Source: Candidatus Parvarchaeota archaeon
GTDB lineage: Archaea; Nanobdellota; Nanobdellia; Parvarchaeales; Parvarchaeaceae
DNA length: 37,736 nucleotides
Assembly: GCA_023380615.1 (NCBI GenBank)
Contig: JAMCRO010000009.1
Coordinates: forward strand, 1-37,736
Reading direction: 5' to 3'
Below the pieces are notes generated by a model. The model saw only the letters and a program-made list of their open reading frames with translations, was not told the DNA's origin and did no database searches. Position numbers and translations under genes: made by a program. Positions 1 to 9,964 of the stretch are shown piece by piece (positions within the stretch are counted from its first letter, which is position 1; every line of letters begins with the position of its first letter).

Positions 1-210
1 CATCACATGTACAAATTTATTTTTTAGTTAGAAGAATAAAGTATTTTTGAGCTCCATTCCCAATTTTATTCTTCTTAAAAAGTCATTTGTAGCTATCTTT
101 TCAGTATCTACATTTTCTTTTAAAAGTTCATTGTATAATCTAATAGAATATGTGCTGACTCCTCTGCCGTTTTCAGCGAAGGTGTAATTTATAAGATAAA
201 CTTTTTCCAT
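1..210 (-). pseudogene. N-terminal part of a GT4-type glycosyltransferase, interrupted by an in-frame TAA and cut by the window edge
   Basis: 60-aa ORF MEKVYLINYTFAENGRGVSTYSIRLYNELLKE... looks like a GT-B/GT4 N-terminus. After the TAA (28-30) the same frame reads LKNKFVHVM, resembling the next GT4 strand (..DVVHV..). Confidence 0.5.
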
Positions 211-211
211 A

Positions 212-1213
212 TTAAATTTTAATAATTTGGTTTATAATTTCTTCCCTCGGTTCGTATTTGTATAAGTTAATTATGTCTTTCATTATTTTGGGATGCTTTA
301 TATTTTCCAATTCTGTCCGTTTAATTATGTCAAGGTAACTTTTGTTGTTTATGTTTATAAAAATTGAATTGAAATAGCGTTTTATGAAGTTATAATATAA
401 TGCTTCAACGTTAAGTTTTTTGTAATTTGATTTTAAAAAATTGTCAGCATCGTAAAACATATCCTTTCGGTCATATTCCTTTGTCTTATATAATTCGCTG
501 TGTCCCTTTAATTTTTTAATAATATTCTCTGGAAATAACAGGTTATACCTAAATATTGGAGGGTATAAAGGTACTACTTGATATAATGCAGGTTCCTTTC
601 TTTTACCTCTATTAACCGTTAAGTTGAATAGTCTGGAATAATACTGACCATGCTTTTTATATCTGTATACTTGTCCTATAACATCTCTAATTACCGTGTG
701 CACACTAACTTCATTTAAAGGTTCAAGGTGCATTCCATCACCCAGACTCTTAAAATAAGAATTTGCTTTAATTAATCTGAATCTCCAGTCATAGTTTAAA
801 ATATACCTCCAACAGAAAAGGTTGTATGGTAATACAAAAACCTTAGTTTGTTGGTATTCTTTTATTAAGTTTCTCAATTTGTTATAACTTTCTTCATGCG
901 CTATTTCATTTGCTTGCAATTCGAATATATAATCTTGTTTCCCCACCCTTTTTTTGGCCGTTTCAATTAAGTTGTTGTAGGCAGCACCTATACTTGCGCC
1001 TTTTTTAAGTTCCGGCCATCTGTATCTATATATGTGTATTCTTTTGTTTTTAGATAGTCTCTCTAATATCTCGTAAGTTCCATCATTAGAGTATCCATCA
1101 GATATATATAATTCATCTCCCCAATTTAAAAAAGAATAAATTGCTTCTAAAAAAGGATAGCCTTGTGAAACTAAATTTTTACTAGCTAAAATTCCAATTA
1201 TCTTTGCTTTCAT
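212..1213 (-). CDS. GT2-family (GT-A fold) glycosyltransferase-like protein
   Basis: 333 aa; ISDGYSNDGTYEILERL nucleotide-binding motif typical of GT2; QANE where related proteins have QADE. Confidence 0.75.
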   Translation of the reverse strand: MKAKIIGILASKNLVSQGYPFLEAIYSFLNWGDELYISDGYSNDGTYEILERLSKNKRIHIYRYRWPELKKGASIGAAYNNLIETAKKRVGKQDYIFELQANEIAHEESYNKLRNLIKEYQQTKVFVLPYNLFCWRYILNYDWRFRLIKANSYFKSLGDGMHLEPLNEVSVHTVIRDVIGQVYRYKKHGQYYSRLFNLTVNRGKRKEPALYQVVPLYPPIFRYNLLFPENIIKKLKGHSELYKTKEYDRKDMFYDADNFLKSNYKKLNVEALYYNFIKRYFNSIFININNKSYLDIIKRTELENIKHPKIMKDIINLYKYEPREEIINQIIKI

Positions 1214-1264
1214 ATCTAGTATCTAATTTTAATTATTTATATTAGTTATACTAAGATAATAGCT

Positions 1265-2197
1265 ATGTCAAAAATCTTGATATCCGGAGGCAATGGCTTT
1301 CTGGGTAGTTATCTTTGCGAGAAAGCATTGAGTAATAATTTTGAAGTTACAGTCGTTGATAACCTGTCTACTTCAAAAGAAAGGCAGGTTCCAAAAGAAG
1401 TAAAGTTTGTGAAAAAACCAATTGAGAAATTTAGTACAAATGAAAGATTTGACTTCGTAGTTCATTTGGCTGCAAGGCCAAGTCCAGAGGATTACATAAA
1501 AAATCCATTAGCCACAATCGATTCAAATGACATAGGTACTAGGAATATGCTGGAGATAGCTAGGAAAAGCAATGGTGTTTTCATGTACACATCGACTTCA
1601 GAAGTATATGGGGATCCAAAGATATTGCCAATACCAGAAACTTACTTCGGTTATGTTAATCCAAATGGCATTAGAAGTTGTTATGATGAAAGCAAGAGAT
1701 TTTCAGAAGCGCTTATAAAGGCTTATGAACGTCAGTATGGTTTGGACGTAAGGATACAAAGGCCGTTTAATGTCTATGGACCCAGGATAAGAGAAGATGG
1801 GTTTTACGGCAGGGTTATCCCCCGATTTATAGACCAGGCTTTGAGAAACGAGCCATTGACTGTGCATGGTGATGGTAAACAGACACGGTCCTTCTTATAT
1901 CAAAGTGACTGGGTTGCCGCTACTTGGAAGTTATTAATGAATGGTAAAGCCAAAGGGGAGGTTTTGAACATAGGAAACTATAAGGAGATAAGTGTGCTGG
2001 AACTGGCTAAGCTTATAATTAAAAAAACCGGCAGCAAATCAAAAATAGTGCACTTGCCTCCGAGAGAAGAGGATCCTAAAAGAAGGGCAGCAGATATTAC
2101 GCAAGCACGTAAGATATTAAATTGGGAGCCAAAAGTTAGTTTAGATGAGGGTTTGGAATCTACAATTAATTGGCTGAAGGAGAAGAAAAACCTATGA
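1265..2197 (+). CDS. Extended SDR, UDP-glucuronate decarboxylase (UDP-xylose synthase)-like
   Basis: GGNGFLG Rossmann motif; STSEVYGDP, YVNPNGIRSCYDESKR (YxxxK) and GDGKQTRSF resemble UXS signature blocks. Confidence 0.8.
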   Translation: MSKILISGGNGFLGSYLCEKALSNNFEVTVVDNLSTSKERQVPKEVKFVKKPIEKFSTNERFDFVVHLAARPSPEDYIKNPLATIDSNDIGTRNMLEIARKSNGVFMYTSTSEVYGDPKILPIPETYFGYVNPNGIRSCYDESKRFSEALIKAYERQYGLDVRIQRPFNVYGPRIREDGFYGRVIPRFIDQALRNEPLTVHGDGKQTRSFLYQSDWVAATWKLLMNGKAKGEVLNIGNYKEISVLELAKLIIKKTGSKSKIVHLPPREEDPKRRAADITQARKILNWEPKVSLDEGLESTINWLKEKKNL

Positions 2198-3411
2198 AAA
2201 TAGGAGTAGTGGGATTAGGTTATATTGGATCAGTTACTTCAGTAGCATTGGCAGAGGCGGGATACGAAGTTGTTGGTATAGACATAGACGAATCAAAGGT
2301 AAAATTACTTTCTGCAGGTGAAACTCCGATATATGAACCTGGTTTGAAAGAAATGCTTGTAAAGAATGCAAAAAAATTAAGGTTTTCAATAGATTACAAT
2401 GAGCTTAAAGACATAAATTACATTTTTGTTATAGTTCCAACCCCAAATAAAGATGGCAAAATCTATTTAAAGTATGTCGAGGATGCGATTGAAAAGATAA
2501 AGCAGATAAACAAAAATGCAGTTGTAATTATTAAAAGCACGGTTTTACCCGGTACAGCCAGTAATTTAATGGCAACAACTGGCATGACAATAATTTCAAA
2601 TCCAGAATTTACAAAGGAAGGCACTGCAATAGAAGACACTTTGAAACCAGACAGGGTCGTAATAGGCGGGAATAATAAAAATGCGATAGAAGAAGTTAAA
2701 AAGATATGGGAATTTACAGGTTCGCCAATCATAGAAACAACAAATGAAAATGCAGAAATGATTAAATATGCAAGTAACTCTTTCTTAGCCGTTAAGGTAT
2801 CTTATATAAATGAAATAGCCAATTTGTGCGAAAAGGTTTCTGGTTGTGATGTTGAGGTTATCGCTAAGGGGATGGGATTAGACAAGAGGATAGCGCCATA
2901 TTTCTTGAAGGCAGGAATAGGTTTTGGAGGATCCTGTTTTCCCAAAGACACGGCAGCATTTATTTCATTTGCTAAAGATTTGAATGAAGATTTATCTATC
3001 ATAGAAAGCGCAGTTAGTGTTAATAGAAGTAGAATATCAAGGATAGTTAATTTATTAGAAGATAAGTTTAATGGTAAAGAGACCATGACAAGAATTGGGG
3101 TATTGGGGCTTGCCTTTAAGGCAAATACAGACGACACTAGAGAGTCACAGTCAATAAAGTTAATAAATAAGCTTCTTAGTATTGGATTTAAAGTAAATGC
3201 TTATGACCCAATAGCTAAAGTTAAACTAGAAAATATCAGTTTATTTAGTAGTGCAAGAGAGTGTATTGAAAACTCAGATGCAATAGTCGTAGCTACAGAA
3301 TGGCCAGAATTTAAGAATTTAGAAATAAAAGGCAAATTTGTTATAGACATGCGCAGGATGTTAAGCTTAAATAATGATTCTAATCTAAAAGTAGTTGGAC
3401 ACTATGGCTAA
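2194..3411 (+). CDS. ugd: UDP-glucose 6-dehydrogenase
   Basis: MKIGVVGLGYIG N-terminus, GFGGSCFPKD catalytic Cys motif, C-terminal GLAFKANTDDTRES. ATG at 2194 overlaps the upstream stop; the track's 2170 start is a TTG. Confidence 0.92.
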   Translation: MKIGVVGLGYIGSVTSVALAEAGYEVVGIDIDESKVKLLSAGETPIYEPGLKEMLVKNAKKLRFSIDYNELKDINYIFVIVPTPNKDGKIYLKYVEDAIEKIKQINKNAVVIIKSTVLPGTASNLMATTGMTIISNPEFTKEGTAIEDTLKPDRVVIGGNNKNAIEEVKKIWEFTGSPIIETTNENAEMIKYASNSFLAVKVSYINEIANLCEKVSGCDVEVIAKGMGLDKRIAPYFLKAGIGFGGSCFPKDTAAFISFAKDLNEDLSIIESAVSVNRSRISRIVNLLEDKFNGKETMTRIGVLGLAFKANTDDTRESQSIKLINKLLSIGFKVNAYDPIAKVKLENISLFSSARECIENSDAIVVATEWPEFKNLEIKGKFVIDMRRMLSLNNDSNLKVVGHYG

Positions 3412-4216
3412 AATAAGGAAGGCAGTTATACCCGCAGCTGGTTTAGGTTCTAGGATGTATCCTTTGACAAGGGCACAACCAAAAGAAATGTTGCCAATAC
3501 TAGACAAACCAGTTATACACCATGTTGTAGATGAGATTTTAAGTGCAGGTATAGATCAGATACTTGTAATAGTTGGGAAAGGGAAAGAGTCTATAATAAA
3601 CTACTTTGACTATAATGAACTCGATTCAAAATTTAATGTTACGCCCGATTTTCCAGAGATATTTTTTGTTAGACAGAGGGAACAAAAGGGCTTGGCAGAT
3701 GCAGTAAAGTACGCAAAAAAATTCGTGAATGATGAACCTTTTTTAGTTTTGGCTGGGGACACTATATATCGATCAAATACAGATAAAACAATTGCAAATC
3801 AGCTTCTTGGTATTTTTGATAAAAAACAATCTACGTCTATCTGTTTGGAAGAAGTGCCTATGGAGAAAACTAAATATTACGGTATCGTAAAAGGAGAAAA
3901 AATTGAAAATAACCTATACTCAATAAGGGACATGGTTGAAAAGCCAGATATTTCCGATGCGCCAAGCAACCTTGCAATCACAGCTGCTTATGCGTTACAG
4001 CCTGAGATATTTGATTTTATCGATAAGATAAAGCCCGGTAAAAATAATGAGTACCAATTAACTGATGCCCTTAATTTAATGTGCAAAGAAAAGGATTTAT
4101 TCGGAGTTAAGATAGACGGGAAAAGATATGATATCGGCTCAAAAGAGTTCTGGGTAGAAACATTTATAGAATTTGCTAGAAATGATAGCAGATTCTCTAA
4201 TCTTTTTAAGAATTAA
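3404..4216 (+). CDS. galU: UTP--glucose-1-phosphate uridylyltransferase
   Basis: KAVIPAAGLGSRMYPLTRAQPKEMLPILDKPVIHHVVDE, FLVLAGD; ATG at 3404 overlaps the ugd stop. Confidence 0.92.
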   Translation: MAKIRKAVIPAAGLGSRMYPLTRAQPKEMLPILDKPVIHHVVDEILSAGIDQILVIVGKGKESIINYFDYNELDSKFNVTPDFPEIFFVRQREQKGLADAVKYAKKFVNDEPFLVLAGDTIYRSNTDKTIANQLLGIFDKKQSTSICLEEVPMEKTKYYGIVKGEKIENNLYSIRDMVEKPDISDAPSNLAITAAYALQPEIFDFIDKIKPGKNNEYQLTDALNLMCKEKDLFGVKIDGKRYDIGSKEFWVETFIEFARNDSRFSNLFKN

Positions 4217-4219
4217 TTT

Positions 4220-5548
4220 TTAATTTACATTCGGTATAATGAATTCTTCTTTGCCTTTGAATATCTCCAATTCTTCCAGCAATTCCTTTGCCTTATCTTT
4301 GTTATCTTCAACTTTTAGCTCTTTGTTGCCTTCTAAGAATTCTTCGATTATGCCGTCAGTCCCGTTTACAGTTAGCTTAAATCCGTCTTTGTATACCGCC
4401 TTTCTCAGCTTTTCATAAGTTTTCTTCACGTACTCCTCTCTGTGTTTATACCCACCGGGTAAAACAATAACTGCCCCATAGGCTTCGCTGAAAGTGGTTT
4501 CAGAGTAGACTGAGGAATCATCACCGCCTTCTAAAACCTCTTTTATGAGTTTTGGCAGATAAACCAAGTTTTGATACCCTTTTTTAGCCTCGAATTTTTT
4601 GTTGCCGGGGTATTTTATTATCATCGGTATCCTAATTAGTTCATCATAGAGGTAAGTGCTGTGCAGCATGTAGCCATGCTCATTTATTGCTTGCCCGTGG
4701 TCGGAAGTTATTATTATCATCGTGTTGTCGTATTTTCCCGCCTTTTTCAGCGTTGAAATCAGTTTACCTATCTGCTCATCCAAGTATTCCATCTCAGCAA
4801 TGTATTCCTTTCTTATGTTTTTTATCGAATTCTGGCTCATCGGCTTTATACCGGTAACATTGTCCCATACTTCCTTGGAGTTGTAATTCCTGTAAGGCTC
4901 ATGCACCTCTAAAAAGTTGATAAACCTGAAGAACTTGCTTTCCCAGTTTCCGTTTGAAAGCAGTTTGTTAGTGAGTTCAGCGCCTTTATCCAATGGGAAA
5001 TTTATTACTTCACTGATCAATTTTTCCCGTTTACGTAGTTTAGCGAATTCAAGTATCTTTCCAAATTTTCCCTGTTTTATCAGTTTTAATGCAATTTCTT
5101 TAGGGCTAGCACCTAATCTTCTGGCTTCCTGGAATATAGGGTCTTCCTTGCTTACTGGGAAGGGATCTATCATAAAGAAGTCCTGGAAGCCGATATCAAA
5201 TGCAGTTTGAGTGGAAACCATTGGATTATTGGAAATCCCTAATGTATTGTAACCTTTGTTTGAAAAGTATTCTGCAAGCCTTTCAGCCTTCAAGTCCAAA
5301 TTGAATTTAGTCAGATCCAAGAGCTTATCCTTTTCTGTTTCATGTACTTTGTGTTCGTTTAGATACAGACCAGTGAACAACGAAACATGCGAGGGAAATG
5401 TCCATGGCGAAGGGGCTATGGCATTCTCATAGACAACGGCATCTTCTTTAAGTTTTAACAGATTAGGAGTTTTAGCCTCTCCGCCGTAGATCTGCATTAT
5501 ATCTTTACGCAAACTGTCGCAAACTATCAGCAAAACGTCAGGTTCCAT
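4220..5548 (-). CDS. Sulfatase/alkaline-phosphatase-superfamily enzyme
   Basis: LLIVCDSLRKD, APSPWTFPSHVSLFTG, ITSDHGQAINEHGYMLHSTYLYDELIRIPMII. Confidence 0.85.
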   Translation of the reverse strand: MEPDVLLIVCDSLRKDIMQIYGGEAKTPNLLKLKEDAVVYENAIAPSPWTFPSHVSLFTGLYLNEHKVHETEKDKLLDLTKFNLDLKAERLAEYFSNKGYNTLGISNNPMVSTQTAFDIGFQDFFMIDPFPVSKEDPIFQEARRLGASPKEIALKLIKQGKFGKILEFAKLRKREKLISEVINFPLDKGAELTNKLLSNGNWESKFFRFINFLEVHEPYRNYNSKEVWDNVTGIKPMSQNSIKNIRKEYIAEMEYLDEQIGKLISTLKKAGKYDNTMIIITSDHGQAINEHGYMLHSTYLYDELIRIPMIIKYPGNKKFEAKKGYQNLVYLPKLIKEVLEGGDDSSVYSETTFSEAYGAVIVLPGGYKHREEYVKKTYEKLRKAVYKDGFKLTVNGTDGIIEEFLEGNKELKVEDNKDKAKELLEELEIFKGKEEFIIPNVN

Positions 5549-5579
5549 TAATACATTAAAGATAATGTAAATTAATTCT

Positions 5580-6593
5580 TTAGCTTAATAGCTTTTTGTA
5601 CTCTTCCACAAGAATTTCACGGCATTTGTTCCATGAGAATTCTTCCTTAACTTTCTTTGCTTTTTCTGCAAAATCTTTTTGCAGTTCCTTGTAGTCCTTT
5701 GTGATTATGTCATCTAGTTTGTCTATTTCAACAGCATATTTCTTGACTTCCTCTGGTATGACTGCATCCTTGTATACGAAAGAGGGTATACCACAGGCTA
5801 TGCATTCCAATAGTGGTAAGCCGAAGCCCTCATATGAAGTGGGGTAGACAAAGTAGTCAAAGCCGTTTATGACTTTTGTAATCTCATCTTCAGGTATTTT
5901 CTCTTTAAAGATTATGCTGCCGAACTTTTCGTATTTTTTCTTCAGCAGGGGGTAATCCTCGTCGTTTCCGAATATTACTAGCTTAAGCTTAGCATTCAAT
6001 GAAGAGGCTATGAAGTCCTCGATAAGCTTATCTACTCTCTTTCTCCTGTTGAATCCTCCAAAGTAGCCAATTATTCCTTCCTTTTTGCTTTCCAAAGGCT
6101 TGAATTTCTCTTCTATGCCTAAGTTATCAACGATAATTTTTCCGGGGTCGGTTTTAAGTATGTTTATCAGTTCGTCCCTGGTTTGAGTGCTATTCACCAT
6201 TATTGTGTCTGCCCTTTCTATTGAGAACTTGAATTGCTTTCTAAATGAAATCCCGCGTGCGCTGCCATACAATCCCTTTACTTTCATCGTGCCGAAAACC
6301 GCAAGGTCATGCACTGTAAGGACAACTTTGCGTTTACTTAATTCCTTAGTTTTAACCATAACTTCAGGCTGCGTGAAATGCAGTACTTTTCCAAGTTTGT
6401 CGACATTCCTTTCAAGTATGTTTTTACGTCGGTAAAGCTTGTTTAAGAACTTGTTAGAAAGCCCTTCATTGCTAAGGCTTTTAGAAAAGTCAACTACGTT
6501 TTTTATCTCCTTTATCTTGGCAATTTCATAATTATATCTAGGTATGCCTCCTTTGCTAGGATCCAAAGTCTCAGCTATGAGCGTTACTTCCAT
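5580..6593 (-). CDS. GT4 (group 1) glycosyltransferase
   Basis: GYFGGFNRRKRVDKLI, YPTSYEGFGLPLLECIACGIPSF (GT4 E-x7-E region). Confidence 0.88.
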   Translation of the reverse strand: MEVTLIAETLDPSKGGIPRYNYEIAKIKEIKNVVDFSKSLSNEGLSNKFLNKLYRRKNILERNVDKLGKVLHFTQPEVMVKTKELSKRKVVLTVHDLAVFGTMKVKGLYGSARGISFRKQFKFSIERADTIMVNSTQTRDELINILKTDPGKIIVDNLGIEEKFKPLESKKEGIIGYFGGFNRRKRVDKLIEDFIASSLNAKLKLVIFGNDEDYPLLKKKYEKFGSIIFKEKIPEDEITKVINGFDYFVYPTSYEGFGLPLLECIACGIPSFVYKDAVIPEEVKKYAVEIDKLDDIITKDYKELQKDFAEKAKKVKEEFSWNKCREILVEEYKKLLS

Positions 6594-6661
6594 GCTATTT
6601 TAATAGCAAAAGTAAAATTTAAAGTAATAATAAGCAGAAAATTCATATAAAAAAGTGAAAA

Positions 6662-6744
6662 GCTGGGTTGGCTGAGCGGTTAAAGCGCCGGTCTCGAGAA
6701 CCGGTTTCCGAAAGGATGCGTAGGTTCGAATCCTGCACCCAGCG
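6662..6744 (+). tRNA. tRNA-Ser(CGA)
   Basis: Acceptor GCTGGGT/ACCCAGC; anticodon loop CTCGAGA; long variable arm; T-loop TTCGAAT; no encoded CCA. Confidence 0.93.
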
Positions 6745-6879
6745 TTTTTACTATAATCAAAACCCTGTTTGTTATCAACCTTCTATGCAGATATGCATTA
6801 AATTCTTAGTAAAGAAAACTAAACTAACAAGTCAGCGGTGTGGAAAACTTTAAATAATGAATCACTTCTTAGTAATCAA

Positions 6880-7248
6880 ATGGCATACACTGGGAAGGAA
6901 AGTTATCAGGATATGAAGATAAACCTGAAAAGAGAAGAGAAAGGTTCCAATCTAGTAAATTATCTAGAAAAGGCGGCAACAGATCTTAACATGTATACTG
7001 AGACCGAATATCCTGCTGGAAGCATGTGCGGCAACTCTTGCTTGAGAAAAGGAGATTGTGTGCTTATGTCGTTTTTCAGCCCAGTTTCAAAGCTGTTTCA
7101 TCTTTATACAGCAAAGTTCTCTATCATAATAAATAAAAATGAAAATTACAGCTCTTTGAGAGTTACGGATGAACCGCTGGCTTCTTTAAAGAAGGTAAAG
7201 CAGCTTTCACAAAAACTGGAAAGCAAAATGGAAGAACTACTGAAATAA
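6880..7248 (+). CDS. Uncharacterised protein with a Cys cluster (MCGNSCLRKGDC)
   Basis: ATG at 6880 (MAYTGKESYQDMKIN...) preceded by a TATA-like sequence aactttaaata. Confidence 0.65.
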   Translation: MAYTGKESYQDMKINLKREEKGSNLVNYLEKAATDLNMYTETEYPAGSMCGNSCLRKGDCVLMSFFSPVSKLFHLYTAKFSIIINKNENYSSLRVTDEPLASLKKVKQLSQKLESKMEELLK

Positions 7249-7291
7249 TTAAAAGGAAAACTTTTAAATATTACAATTATTTACGTATTGC

Positions 7292-8098
7292 ATGGATTCT
7301 GACGAAAACAAGCAGAATCTTGATTTAAAAAACGAAGAAAATAAAGCAAATCAAGATCCAGAAAAAAAGCAAAGCAGCGAAGAAAGCGAATCAAAAAGCG
7401 TCACTGATTCAAATGCAGATAATAACAGTTCAGCAGAACAAAAGCCCCAAGGTAAAAATTCTTCTAAAATACCTGTAAAAATCATAGTACCAGCAGTTAT
7501 AGTCATAGTGGCCGTAATCATAATTGCAGTTTTTCTCATTCACCCTGCCAGCAAAGCAGCAGCAGTAACTACAGTAAGTTACACTCCAATAAATTACCTT
7601 TCAAATTCAGGTTTAAATTCAGCAATAGGCGGAAACTGGTCCCTGATACTGAATGAAACGGCAAACTCAACGGTAATAAATGAATACGCCGGAACCGGAG
7701 ATTTTCCGCCAGGTACAGTTGCGGCAGAAATTCAGGAGTTCGTTCCTTCCTCCGAGGTTTCACAGCTATCAGCAAATAAATCCGCAAATATATCAGATTT
7801 CGTATCGACCGTTTATTACATGAATTCATCATCGGCTGCTCTTTGTCTTTTCGATGAAATAGAAAGCATTACAGGTTCAGAGTATGCAAATAATTCAAAG
7901 GTAAATTATAATTTAAGTGCCATAGGAACTGCAGGCATGGTTTATATTAACGGAAGGCTAAATTCATCAAATTCGTCTACGGAAAATGCCACAGAACTTT
8001 ATATGATAGACGGCAGCTCGGTGGTAATAGCAACCGCGGCAAATGAGAACATAGGTTACTCGCAGGCTAAAAACATAGTGTCTTATTTATTCTCTTAG
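7292..8098 (+). CDS. Single-pass membrane-anchored exported protein of unknown function
   Basis: Charged low-complexity N-terminus, one TM (VKIIVPAVIVIVAVIIIAVFLI), then an NxS/T-rich extracytoplasmic domain; upstream TATA-like acttttaaatatt. Confidence 0.75.
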   Translation: MDSDENKQNLDLKNEENKANQDPEKKQSSEESESKSVTDSNADNNSSAEQKPQGKNSSKIPVKIIVPAVIVIVAVIIIAVFLIHPASKAAAVTTVSYTPINYLSNSGLNSAIGGNWSLILNETANSTVINEYAGTGDFPPGTVAAEIQEFVPSSEVSQLSANKSANISDFVSTVYYMNSSSAALCLFDEIESITGSEYANNSKVNYNLSAIGTAGMVYINGRLNSSNSSTENATELYMIDGSSVVIATAANENIGYSQAKNIVSYLFS

Positions 8099-8149
8099 TT
8101 TTTATCCAGTGGCATAAAAAGATTAATTCCAGTGTTTTTTACTTATAGT

Positions 8150-8545
8150 ATGGAAAAAAGCGTAAGGGAACTTACCGAAGTCGCAAAGAACTTCATAAAC
8201 GAAAGGGATTGGAGGCAGTTCCAGACTTCAAAGGATATAGCAGAGGACATTTCCGTAGAAGCGAATGAATTGTTGGAATTGTTTTTATGGAAAGACGGGA
8301 AAGAAATGGACAGGAAAACAATGGAAGACAAGGAATTACTGCAAAAAATAAAGAACGAAACAGCGGACGTTTTATTCGGCTGTTTAGCCATTTCTGATCA
8401 CTTGAATTTTGATTTGGAAGAAGCGTTTCTTTCAAAGATGAAGCAGTTGGAGAAAAGATACGACAAAGAGCAGGTAAAGGGCAAGTCAGTAAAAATAGAC
8501 GAAAAGGAATGGCTGGAAAAGCAGCAGGGCAAAACTGAATTTTAA
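8150..8545 (+). CDS. MazG-like nucleotide pyrophosphohydrolase
   Basis: RDWRQFQTSKDIAEDISVEANELLELFLWKD..ETADVLFGCLAISDHLNFDL: MazG-type ExxE and ExxD metal-binding pattern. Start set at ATG 8150. Confidence 0.85.
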   Translation: MEKSVRELTEVAKNFINERDWRQFQTSKDIAEDISVEANELLELFLWKDGKEMDRKTMEDKELLQKIKNETADVLFGCLAISDHLNFDLEEAFLSKMKQLEKRYDKEQVKGKSVKIDEKEWLEKQQGKTEF

Positions 8546-8641
8546 TCCTCGTTTGTTAGTATCCCTTCTGTAAAGTCAGCGTAGTTTCATACTCAATTAA
8601 AGGTAGCAAATGATTTTATTTACACAGTCTTATCATATACT

Positions 8642-9955
8642 ATGCCTTACAGCGTAGTAATTGGTAGAAACGAGAAAGACCACAAGGATTACGGTGATTT
8701 AGCCACTACATTGATAGGAAAGCAATACATAACAATGGGCAACGTAGTGAGCTTGGGAAATAACATAATGCTTGATGCATTAAGGCCGCATGTTGTCTTA
8801 ATAGCGGGAAAAAGAGGCTCGGGAAAAAGCTATACTATGGGGGTCATAGCAGAGGGTTTGGCTTCATTAGAGGAAGACACTGCAAACAGCATCACCTCAT
8901 TGATAATAGACACTATGGGCATATACTGGACGATGAAGAACCCGAATTACAAGGAAGCAGATCTGTTAAAGCAGTGGGGCTACCAGCCGACAGCTTTCAA
9001 AAACATAAACGTATTCGTTCCAAAGGGTGCTTTTGACAGGGTAAAGGAAGAAAACGTGGAGATGGCCGACTATCCATTTTCAATCTCCGCAAATGAGCTT
9101 TCAACTAGTGACTGGTGCGATATCTTCGGCTTTTCGATAAACGACGAATACGGCATACTGATTAACCAGGTATTGGAAGCACTGGAAGAAGACAAGCGGC
9201 CGTATGACTTAAAGGACATAATAGAAAACATAAATTCGCAGGTAACTACCTCCGATACCGTAAAAGAAGCGGTAAAGGAAAGGTTTGAGTCCGCTTTGGG
9301 ATGGGGCTTGTTTGAAAAGGAAGGAACAAAGATAGAGGATCTTCTTGTTCCTGGATACATAAACATCTTGGACATAAGCCTTTACGCCCATTCCTTGGGA
9401 GAATTCAGCTTGAGAGCTTTGGTTATAGGCTTGCTGTCTCAGAAGATACTGGAAATAAGAACGAAGCAGAGAAGGATAGAGGAATTGAATGAAATAAATT
9501 CAACGGAAATAACGGAAGAAGAGAAGAAAAAGACCATACCGATAGTTTGGATGTTCATAGACGAAGTTCATGAGTTCCTTCCGGCAAACAGCACAACTGC
9601 GGCAACTGCTTCATTATCAAGGGTAATAAAAGAAGGAAGGCAGCCTGGCATAGGCTTAGTAATAGCAACACAGCAACCTGGAAAATTAGACACGGACATA
9701 ATAACACAGTCTGATATCATAATATCGCAGCATGTAACCGCAAAATTGGACATAGATGCTTTGAACACAGTAATGCAAACATATATGTCCTCTGACATTC
9801 GAAAGTACCTAGTAGACCTGCCGAGATTGCCTGGTGCATGCATAATACTTGACGACAATTCCGAGAGAATATACCCTGTTCAGATAAGGCCTAGGCTGAC
9901 ATGGCACGGGGGAGAAACCCCCAGGTCAATAAGCAAAAAAGCACAGAACAAATAG
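8642..9955 (+). CDS. HerA/FtsK-like P-loop ATPase (DUF87-type)
   Basis: VVLIAGKRGSGKSYTMG Walker A, IVWMFIDEVHEFLP Walker B, GIGLVIATQQPGKLD. Confidence 0.85.
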   Translation: MPYSVVIGRNEKDHKDYGDLATTLIGKQYITMGNVVSLGNNIMLDALRPHVVLIAGKRGSGKSYTMGVIAEGLASLEEDTANSITSLIIDTMGIYWTMKNPNYKEADLLKQWGYQPTAFKNINVFVPKGAFDRVKEENVEMADYPFSISANELSTSDWCDIFGFSINDEYGILINQVLEALEEDKRPYDLKDIIENINSQVTTSDTVKEAVKERFESALGWGLFEKEGTKIEDLLVPGYINILDISLYAHSLGEFSLRALVIGLLSQKILEIRTKQRRIEELNEINSTEITEEEKKKTIPIVWMFIDEVHEFLPANSTTAATASLSRVIKEGRQPGIGLVIATQQPGKLDTDIITQSDIIISQHVTAKLDIDALNTVMQTYMSSDIRKYLVDLPRLPGACIILDDNSERIYPVQIRPRLTWHGGETPRSISKKAQNK

Positions 9956-9964
9956 AAAGAACAA

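Noticed and set aside
2463-3137. Minus-strand ORFs of 89 and 111 aa inside ugd
   Set aside because: Antisense to a clear UDP-glucose dehydrogenase; biased composition typical of reading the opposite strand.
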